Origin: Zygnema cylindricum
Taxonomy: Eukaryota; Streptophyta; Zygnematophyceae; Zygnematales; Zygnemataceae
Direction: 5' to 3'
Assembly (NCBI GenBank): GCA_037447655.1
Contig: JBBHKE010003290.1
Span: forward strand, 47,636 to 111,635
Length of the DNA stretch: 64,000 nucleotides
Position numbers and translations under genes: made by a program. Each line of letters begins with the position of its first letter. Position 1 is the first letter of the stretch. Shown here in pieces: positions 54,986 to 64,000 of this stretch. Below the pieces are notes generated by a model, which was given only the letters and a program-made list of their open reading frames with translations, was not told the DNA's origin and did no database searches.

Positions 54986-57900
54986 TGTTGATATTTGTGT
55001 ATTTTCTAGGTCTGTAATAAGATAGAAAAAGGCAGAGGCAATCTGCCTCTAACTCCCCTCTCCAAGCCCCCACAGTTGTTGTAGTCACTGAAGGCTGGAT
55101 AAGGAGCTAGAGCCATGGCTGCCTAAGCTCTCTAGAGAAGACAAGGGGAAATTTAGGTACTCTTACCAAAAGTTAAATGACGAACCCAGGAATTGATCAT
55201 GGTTCCTGTCGTCTGACAGTCAATCATAGACGGTAGCTTTAACCGTTTAGTCTAGCGCTAGTATTAAGACATATGAGGTTTGAAAATTATTTAATTTGTT
55301 ACACGTAGACTTTATCATTAAACTGGAAATATATACCTACTGCATAGATAGAGTTATATAAAGTACAAAATACGATACGGTTACGAAATAAATACCGCGC
55401 ATTTTGTTTGACATCAAAAAGAATACCGCAGAAGTATTTATGACGGCTATGATTGAAATCCGGATTTGATCGGACGGCCGCGAAGAATGCCAAGATCGCG
55501 GAATAGGATTTTGGTGGTTTGCGATCACCGCCACATCGAATGACACGTGGCAAAACCACATTGGATTGCGGCAACTCCGGGGATTACGGAAACGAATCCC
55601 GATATGACATGTGTCGACATTTTGGCCATGTCGTACAATGGCCGTACAGAAAGTACACCGACACCTGTACTTTTCTGTATGACACAATATTTGAATTGGT
55701 GCCGTACTTCAGTAGATAGAGTTTTAGAGGGGGAATAGGACTTAAAAATTTTTGGGTAGGTAGCTGCCTCTCCCTAAGAGCACCTTATATAAATGACAAG
55801 CTTTGGCCTGCCATAACTATCAATTTACTTGACCATTTTCAGTCATTATTTTTCCGCAAACTCACGGGAGTCTTAGCTACATAGGGGTGTAGTCGGTCAG
55901 AGTTTTGCCTGCCAGGGTGGCTGCATTTCTAAGGGAACGTCAAAGTGGGTGAATGTGTCCAAAACTCATATTCTAACTTTGCATTCTGTGGTGGAATTGG
56001 GCACACAGAAAGTCTTATTTCACAGAGGTGAAGCTATAATGGGTTTATGATTCTCAAGGGGTCAGTCATTTGGGTTTATATCAACTTGGAGTTGGCACTA
56101 TCTAGATAAGCTTCTTTTGGATCTGCCTACTCTGAGGGCCAATGGAGGTCTCAGAGTTTCAGGTTATGGGCCCACCATCTAGGGTGCCTATGTTAGATGG
56201 AACAGACTTCACTTATTGGGAGTTTACTATGGAGGGATTGCTTTTCGAGAAGCACTTATGGGGAATTGTTCGCGACAAGTGAGATGACCACCGCCTGGCT
56301 TTGGAGGAGCTTACTATGGAGAATCATCTGAGGCTGCTCAGAATATCAACCGGAGTTCAGATGCAACGGAAGGCGAAGGGAAAAAGCGTTCCGTGGATGG
56401 GGAAATTGACGAATGGAAAAGGTACACTGATGGTGAGGGGAGCTAAGCTCTCGACTATGGTTCCATTCATAGGGATTTAAACTGAAGAAAATGAGAGAAA
56501 AATATTGGAATACAAAAATACTATAGCAAAGCATCTTATACATAGAAACGTGTCTAAGTCCATAGCTATCACTCTTATAAACTTAATAAAGTCTTCATAG
56601 ATATGGGAAGCACTAAGTCAGATTTATAAGAGTAAGACAATTCAGAGGAAGCAATTAGTAAACTAAGAAATAGATGCCTATGTTTATAAAGGCGGTAGCA
56701 TGATAGAGTTTTGCAATGATATTGTTGCGCTATATGTTGAGCTTCTTAGTGGGGGATATGTAGAATATGAGGAGAGGAAGATTAATACACTCATGATGAA
56801 ACTCCCAGATGAGTACGAAAACATCATTTGTCGTATGCAGGCAATGGATGGCTCCTCCTAGACTTGGAGCTTTACCATGGGGATAATTCTTGTGAGGGAA
56901 AGCACTTTGGAGCTTCGTGGGGGAAGTGACAAGGTGAATGCATTTACTGCTGGTGGTGATTCGCGGAAGCATGATGAGAGGAACGGCGGTGACGAGCGGA
57001 AGCGTGATGAGAGGAACAATGGTGACGAGCGGAAGCGTGATGAGAGGAAAAAAGACAAAGGTAAACCTTATCGGAACTTTGGCAGAACTAGAGGGAGAGG
57101 AAAAGAAAAGGGAGCTTTGAAAAAGGGGGTTTGCTTCTTTTGTAGGGAACCGGGTCATTATATGGAGGAATGCCCATGTTTGGAAAAACTTAGAAGTTGG
57201 AATGTGGATGAGGAGGAAGAAGGGGAAGAGGAGAAAGAGGATGAAGATATTGTAGAGCTTCTCCGGATTAGTAGTATGGGGAAGAGAGAAAAGCACACAG
57301 AAATTCCACGAAAGCAACAGTGTGCTTTTGGAGGTATAAGGGAAGTAAAGAGAGAGGAGATACTTGAGGGAGTTCAAAAGGAGTGTAGAGTGTATGACTT
57401 AGAAATGAGAAAGTCAGATCTAGGATCGATAAGTGAAATCGGGAAAGATAAAATTAATGACGATAATTTTATAGATAATAGGGAAACAGAAAACTGGTCG
57501 CAAAGGTAGACTTCAACGGATTCCGAGGAAAGGGGAGAAGTGAAACTCGAAGAGGTTTTAAAGGATAGGGGAGAAGAGAAATATTTGATTAAAGGTTTAG
57601 GGGAGAAGAAATATTTAGTGGGAATTAAAATAGAAAGTGATAGTGGAAAGAATTCCATCAGAGAGAGTGAGGGAAGTTCAGAAAATAGGGGAGTTATCAT
57701 GGATAAATATATGAGTACGAAAGATGTAGATCTTATGAGGAACTTAGTGGGGACTAGTGTTTTTTTGGAATATTTGGAGGTGGATGGATTTGACATCACT
57801 ACTTGGTGTGATGTCGCTTGTGAAGATGTGCCTGTAAAAGGGTTATCATCCGGGTATATGTTGCAGATTAGAGATGGGGTTGGCTGTTTGGATTGCAAGA

Positions 57901-59359
57901 GAGAAATCGGGTTGTGTGTGGATGAAAAAGTGATGAGGTGGATAAAATCTTTGCTCCTCGTAATGAAAATTGGGATGCTTAGTAAAATATGTGATCAGCA
58001 AGAACGAATGATTATTTCAGCTCATCTAATATACCTTTTAAAATGTGAGGGTATTGTCATAAAGGTTTATAAAAAGAAAAGGAAAAAGAAAAAGAAAAAA
58101 AAAAAAAAAATTGGGAGGGAGTATTTTGGTTTTTTTTTTGTGTGGGAGTTGAAAGGAAAATAGACTAGAAAATAAGGGGAGTGTTGATATTTGTGTATTT
58201 TCTAGGTCTGTAAATTGGATAGAAAAAGGGAGAGGCAGTCTGCCTCTAACTCCCCTCTCGAAGCCCCCACACTTGTTGTAGTCACTGAAGGCTGGATAGG
58301 GAGCTAGAGCCATGGCTGCCTAAGCTCTTTAAAGAAGACAAGGGGTAAATTAGGTAGACTTACCAAAAGTTAGTTGACAGACCTAGGAATTGATCCTTGT
58401 ACCTACTGTCTGTCAATCAATCATAGCCAGTAGCTTTAACCGTTTAGTCTAGCGCTAGTATTAAGACATATAAGGTTTGAAAATTATTTAATTTGTTACA
58501 CGTAGACTTTATCATTAAACTGAAAATATATACCTAGTGCATAGATATAGTTATATAAAGTACGAAGTATGATATGGTTACGAAATAAATACGGTGCATT
58601 TTGTTTAACATCAAAAAGAATTCCGCGCAAGTATTTATACCAGCTACGATTGAAATCCGGATTTGATCGTACGGCCGCGAAGGATGCCGAGATCGCGGAA
58701 TAGGATTTTGGCGGTTTGCGATCACCGCCACATCAAATGACACGTGGCAAAACCACATTGGATTGCGGCAACTTCGGGGATTACGGAAACGAATCCCGAT
58801 ATGATATGTGTCGACATTTTGGCCATGTCGTACAATGGCCGTACAAAAAGTACACCGACACCTGTACTTTTCTGTATGACACAATATTTTAATTGGTGTC
58901 GTAATTCAGTAGATACAGTTTTAGAGGGGGAATAGGACTTATAAAATTTTGGGTAGGTAGCTGCCTCTCCCACAGAGCACCTTGTATAAATGACAAACTT
59001 TGGCCAGCCATAACTATTAATTTACTTGACCATTTTCAGTGATTCTTTTGCTGCGGACTCACGGGAGTCCACGCTACATAGGAGTGTAGTCGGTTAGAGT
59101 TTTTGCTTGCCAGGGTGGCTGCATTTCTAAGGGAAAGTCAAAGTGGGTGAATGTGTCCAAAACTCATATTCTAATTTTGCATTCTGTGATGGAACTGAGC
59201 ACACAGAAAGTCTTATTTCACAGGGGTGAAGCTATAATGGGTTTGTGATTGTCAAGGGGTCAGTCATTTGGTTTTATATCAACTTGGAGTCGGCACTATC
59301 TAGATAAGCTTCTTTTGGATCTGCCTACTCTGAGGGCCAATGAAGGTCTCAGATTTTGA
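54986..59359 (+). mobile_element. Copia-F, non-autonomous LTR retrotransposon
   Basis: 5' LTR 54986-56161 (1,176 bp), PBS 56162-56176, internal region, polypurine tract (58168-58181), 3' LTR 58182-59359 (1,178 bp). The 5-bp target duplication AATGC (54981-54985, 59360-59364) is perfect. The terminal CA of the 3' LTR has changed to GA. It contains no protease, integrase or RT. A same-type copy is Copia-B. The LTR start TGTTGATATTTGTGTATTTT is shared with Copia-B. Confidence 0.93.
56162..58163 (+). pseudogene. Copia-F gag with zinc knuckle fused to an RNase H-derived tail
   Basis: Gag opens at the PBS ATG (56166) with MGPPSRVPMLDGTDFTYWEF and LWGIV; it is frameshifted near 56280-56870. ORF 56877-57509 has a charged tract with three repeats of the (D/S)ERKRDERN type, then CFFCREPGHYMEEC, a CX2CX4HX4C zinc knuckle (about 57131-57172), and QQCAFGGIREVKREE. 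After TAG at 57507 the ORF 57540-58163 has GFDITTWCDVACEDVPVKGL, YMLQIRDGVGCLDCKRE and MRWIKSLL, matching copia RNase H positions with catalytic residues lost, and ends in a lysine tail. Enzymes for mobility must come from another element. Confidence 0.75.
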
Positions 59360-59364
59360 AATGC

Positions 59365-62066
59365 AACCATAAATCCCTAGTCCATATGAGATATCTAATG
59401 ACTCTCTTAGCTGCCTCCCAATCTTTCTTAGTGGGAGCATTCAAACTCCTACTTAGTACTCTTACAGTTGCGGCTATGTCCAGACGGGTATAATTCATGA
59501 AAAATATTAGGCTGCCCACTACTTGTCTTTAAGGGATGGTCTGCATAAATCTTTTCTCTTCTGGGCTTACCTCTTCATCTATTATTATAACTCTTTCTTC
59601 CACACTCCCCTCACTTCCCTTCTTTAATTTCATATTAGTGGTAAAACTATTAGCCTTGTGCATTTGGAATGTTGCTAACATGTTTCCAATGGCCAGCTTT
59701 TCAGTTAATCTTATTATTTTCTTATCTCTGTCCCTCTCTACCTCAATTCCCAAAATATACCTTGCTTCTCTCATATTGTTCATTTTAAATCTTACTTTTA
59801 GATCATTTTTTAACTTATTTATTTTATCCATAGATTTACTTAAAAAAAGCAAATCATCAACATCAATTACAATATAAATAACTACTTCCTCATCTTCAAA
59901 CAAATAAATTCAGTGATCTTAGCAGATGCGAATATATCCCAAACCTATAAGAAACTCATCGAGCTTCTTGTTCCATTGCCTAGGGGGCTTTTTTATTCCA
60001 TACAAATATTTGATCAATCGGCATACCTTGCTTTCCTCCATTCGCTCCACAAACCCTTCGGGCTGCCGCATAAAATTTCCTCTTCCAACTCTCCATGTAG
60101 AAAGGTCGTCTTGATGTCCATCTAATACACTTCATGTCTACTGCTGTTGCCATATTGAAAAGTATTTGAACTAAACAAACTTGACGACCGGAGCAAAAGT
60201 CTCTTCGTAGTCAATTCCTTCTTTTTGCGTAAATCCCTTTTCCACTAACCGAGCCTTGTAGGGCTCAATGGTGGTATCCGGGTTTACTTTCAGCTTAAAT
60301 ACCCACTTACACCCAATTGGCTTCTTGTCAAGAGGACAATCCATCAATTCCCATGTATCGCCATCCATTATTGAGGCCTTCTCCTCATTAACGGCTGTCT
60401 ACCACTGGTTTCTCTCACGATAAGTCATTGCCTCATTATAAGTTTGAGGATCATCAGGGTGAGATAGTTTGGTTACCTTATTGTTAACTTGCCTCTTTTG
60501 TAGTCTTTTGCTGCTTCTTCTTCCTCCCTCAAACTCGGTTGGCGGAATAGTTCGTTCTCTTGGATTCTTCAAAACAGTTTCTACTTCTCCCCTATCCCTT
60601 AATTCCTGGTCAATTTCCACCACGTCATCCGCTTCGGTTGGAGTTAATACTAGGCGTTTCACATTTGGGTTTTTCTCGATCTGATCTATACTTGCAAGAT
60701 CATCATCTTCTTTAAATCTTGGATAGTTAGGAAGCTGAAAGACTTCACAATTTTCTGACTCAAATCTGATTTTGATTGTCGTTAAATGCTTAAAGGGATC
60801 TATAGATTTTCCTTCATCCATAACCACTAGATACCTCACTAGGGTAATATCCTCTCTTTTGAGATCATAGACTCTATATCCTTTTACATCTTCATCATAT
60901 CCTAGTAGATATCTTGGTTTTCCTTTTGGGTCTAACTTCCAATTTGACTAATCTGTGTCTAAACTGAACACTTGACTATGAAAAACCTTTAAGTGTGAAA
61001 TATATGGTTTTGGACCTGTCCATCTCTCATAGGGTTATTGGCCTTTTACTGCTGATGTAAGAACTCTATTCTTGAGATAATTTGCTTAGTTCATTGCTTT
61101 GGCCCAAAACTTCTTTCCTATCTTCTTATCTGACATCATACTCCTAACACTATCACTCAGTGTTCCATTTAATCTTTCAGCTACACTATTCTGATCAAGA
61201 TTTTCAAAAACTATCTTTTAGTGTTGCACTCCATCTTCTCTCACAAAAAGTCATTAAATTGGTTAGAGGTATACTTTCCACCATTGTCAATCCTTACTCT
61301 TTTGATTGAGGTTTCATGGAGTTTTTCACTCCATGCTTTATATTGTTTAAAATATTCCTGAGCCTCAGACTTATTTTTCAAAAAATTATACTGGAATACG
61401 GAGACCAATCATTGATGACAGTCATCATAAATCTCTTCCCCCCAGGTGATGGCACTTTTGCTGGCCCCCATATATTTGTGTGTACTAAATTTTAGAATCT
61501 TTTCTCCCTTAAAGGTGGTAGTTTTTGGGAAGGGTAACTTGTGTGCTTTACCTTGAACACATCTACTACAATCACTTAAATTCTCACTCACACCGAACTG
61601 AATCCCTTCCACTACTCCCAACTTTTTCATCTCTCTTAACTTATCTAGATTCACATGCCCAAGCCCTTTATGCCACAACATTATATCATGAACACCAGCA
61701 TAATAAAGTTTCTTCTTTTCATTGCTTAAAATCAGCCTAAACATCCCTTGGCTACCTTTTCCAGCAGTGAAATAAACTTCCTCCTCAAAACTAGCAGTAA
61801 AGACTTCTTTCGTAGTGCTAGTATCAAAACCCTTATCATCTAATGCAGATGTAGAGATGAGGTTTTTGTTTAGCTCCGGAATAAACAATACATTAGAGAA
61901 TATAACTATGGATGGCTTTCCTTTTAGTAACATTTTCACATCTACCGATCCTACAAGAGTAGTAGTGACGATCCTCCTATCTCCGTACTCTATCTCTACG
62001 GAGGGAATCTTTTTTATCTTAGTGAACACGGGATTATCCTTACACATGTTCATGGATGCAATTTTA
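59365..62066 (-). pseudogene. Copia-E pol: protease end, integrase, RT
   Basis: Minus strand. 62053-61409: protease end (MNMCKDNPVFTKIKKI) and integrase zinc domain (LWHKGLGHVNLDKL, CSRCVQGKAHKLPFP). 61400-60900: broken integrase. 60839-60399: linker (LVVMDEGKS). 60368-59529: RT pieces with [27 protein letters not shown] and a decayed catalytic loop (IDVDDLL in place of YVDD). 59520-59365: connection to RNase H. Upstream it is cut at 62066 by a truncated LTR, so gag and the active-site DSG are missing. The order of motifs matches Copia-C. Confidence 0.88.
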
Positions 62067-62846
62067 TAATTCCTAAATCCCTCTCTAAACCCTATACTAC
62101 TAAAGTACGAAATAATCAGATTATTGTGTCATACAAAAAATTACAGTTGCCGATGTACTTTCTGTACGGCCATTGTACAGCATGGTCAAAATGTCGACAC
62201 CTGCTATATTCGGATTTGATCCTGTATTCTCCGGAGATGCCGCAGGCCAATGTGATAATGCCACGTGTCATTTTACGTGGCAATGACAGAAAACCGCCAA
62301 AGCATCCATTTCGCAATCTCGGCATCTATCTTGGCCGTTCGATCTAGATCGACGATTAATTAAAGTTGTCGAAATTATTTGCATGGTATTTGTTTCGCTG
62401 TCAAAACAAATGCGCGATATTCATTTCGTGGAGTAGCGTACGCTGTACTATACAAAACTGTGTCTATGCCTGAAAAACGTTCACGACATAAAACAAACTT
62501 GTGTACGTAAAATTGGTTTAGTTATTATGAAACCTTATATGTACTAGCACCAATCTAAGAATAATAGGATAAAACTACCCGCTACGGCTCGACTTGACGA
62601 ACGGCAAGTAACAGGATCAAATCGTCGGTATGTAAAGTATATTTTAGTAAATCAACCAAAATCTACCACCGGCCTTTTTATCTCTAAGCGTCATAGGCAG
62701 CTATGGCTCTAGCTTCCTCTTTAACCTTCAATGACTGCGACAAGTGTGGGGGTTGAAGACAGAAGTTAGAGGCACATCGCCTCGCCTTCTTTTCTCCATT
62801 TTATTTTATACCTAGAAAATATTAAAAATAACCATTAATTTCTACA
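62067..62846 (-). repeat. Copia-G 3' LTR, truncated
   Basis: Starts TGTAGAAATTAATGG at 62846 after the tract GAAAATAAGTGGAG and is lost after about 780 bp at the junction with Copia-E. It contains the antisense tRNA-like unit at about 62565-62640 (GGATCAAATCG, then TTTT) and the GTTTCG hairpin (about 62388-62410). Confidence 0.78.
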
Positions 62847-62879
62847 CTCCACTTATTTTCAAGTCACTCTTTAATTTAA

Positions 62880-64000
62880 GAACACACTTCTCCCTCCAAA
62901 AATTAGCTTAGGGGAAGGCACAGGTTTGGTCATCATATCTACTACCATCTCGCGATCTGGTTTTGTACTCTAAATTGATCATTTTGTTTTCTACCTTCCC
63001 TTTTACAAAGTTGAGTCTAATGTCAATGTGTTTGGCTTTAAAATGATGTTTAGGATTGGCAGAAATAGCGATTGGTGCCTGATTATCACAAAAAAAATTA
63101 TGCACACCACTCTTAAGGTGACTAAGATCACCAAGCAAAGACTTGACCCACATCAATTCTTTTACCGCAGAGCAAGAGGCCATATACTCACCCTCCATTG
63201 TGGACTGAGCAATAACCTTTTGTTGTTTGCTACTCCAGCAAAAAGCTCCATCACCCACATATAATACATATCCAGAAGTACATCTCCTCATCGGAGCATC
63301 ACCATAACTGGCATCACTCCAAGTACTGATGTCAGTATTCCCTCCACCCAAATGCGACCATAGATCCCTAGTTCCTATCAAATATCTAAGGACCCTCTTA
63401 GCTGCCTCCCAACCTCTCTTAGTGGGAACATTTAGACTTCTACTCAGCACTCCTACAGTTGTAGCCAAATTGGGACATGTACAATTCATAAAATTGATTA
63501 GGCTTCCCACTACTTGCTTGTAAGGAAAAGTGTGCATAAAATTTTGTTCTTTGGACCTAATTCCTTGTCCAAAATTATGACTCCTTCTTCCACACTCCCC
63601 TCACTTCCCTTCTTCAACTCCATTGGGGTTGTACAACTATTAGCCTTTTTCATGTGAAACTTTTCAAACATATTCCCTATTGCTTTTTTTTGAGTAAGCC
63701 TTATAATCTTTCTTTCTTGGTCTCATTCTATTTGAATTCCCAAAATAAATCTTGCCTTTCCCATATCTTTCTTCTCAAATCTTCCCTTAAGATCTGTTTT
63801 CAATTTATTAATTTTGTCCATTGATTTACTTAGAAGAAGCATATCATCAACATAAATTGCAATAAAAATAACGCCTTCCTCATCTTCAAAAACATAGATT
63901 GAGTGATCTGAGCTGATCCGAATATATCCTAGACCGGTAAGAAACTCATCAAGCTTCTTATTCCACTGTCGAGGCGCCTGTTTCAAACCATAAAGAGATT
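62880..64000 (-). pseudogene. Copia-G pol C-terminal part: RT end and RNase H
   Basis: 63986-63723: RT with KQAPRQWNKKLDEFLTGLGY and catalytic YVDDMLL. A frame change follows, then 63537-62880: YKQVVGSLINFMNC, WSDASYGDAPMRRC, STMEGEYMAS, FFCDNQAPIAIS and the C-terminal HHFKAKHIDIRLNFV. Close relative of Copia-C. The element continues past the window edge. Confidence 0.9.

Overview
This is a eukaryotic nuclear window made of one large intron-rich gene set among nested LTR retrotransposons. The gene covers 48062 down to 26136 on the minus strand. It has about 31 coding exons and encodes a polycystin (TRPP/PKD2-type) cation channel. The flanks, 1-24400 and 48150-64000, are almost entirely transposons, mainly Ty1/copia with one Ty3/gypsy remnant. 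Polycystins are absent from flowering plants. The gene has a repeated SPPP linker typical of algal walls, a Notch-type LNR, and plant-style copia elements around it. Together these suggest a green-lineage alga, perhaps a charophyte; that placement is inference only.

Left flank: degraded Copia-A (minus) is split by non-autonomous Copia-B (861-9278, minus, near-perfect 5-bp target duplication). The 5' LTR of Copia-B is itself broken by a solo LTR (4494-5591) and by a roughly 3-kb block (5893-8962) holding a 50-bp minisatellite, two TA-flanked inverted-repeat elements and another solo LTR with a perfect CGTTC duplication. Next come Copia-C, a structurally complete but mutated element on the plus strand (10750-17221), the gag of Copia-D fused to a gypsy remnant (17222-21615), a pair of long direct repeats, and the LTR plus gag start of Copia-H (minus, 23398-24405).

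Centre: the polycystin gene reads, in order, an acidic cytoplasmic N-terminus, TM1, a very large extracellular region (CGNGIC module, SPPP linker, cupredoxin-like piece, LNR, polycystin domain), TM2-TM6 with the pore, and a coiled-coil tail. From exon 19 to exon 31 every splice junction I checked keeps phase. The region around exons 13-18 could not be closed. The introns hold copia LTR/gag fragments, a fold-back MITE and several internal duplications.

Right flank: a roughly 3-kb element with long inverted repeats begins about 85 bp upstream of the start codon and contains two more TA-flanked elements. It is followed by copia LTRs, Copia-E (minus) interrupted by non-autonomous Copia-F (54986-59359, AATGC duplication), and the 3' part of Copia-G running off the window.

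The most unusual observation concerns the main copia family. Nearly every sufficiently complete LTR of this family carries a tRNA-like unit on the antisense strand, with A box, B box and a downstream TTTT run. The same LTRs carry a fixed-spacing GTAC cluster with compensated palindromes. The primer-binding site matches the anticodon arm of initiator tRNA-Met, as in Drosophila copia, so the anticodon complement supplies an ATG at the start of gag. Two copies (B and F) form a gag-bearing non-autonomous lineage with a remodelled RNase H tail.
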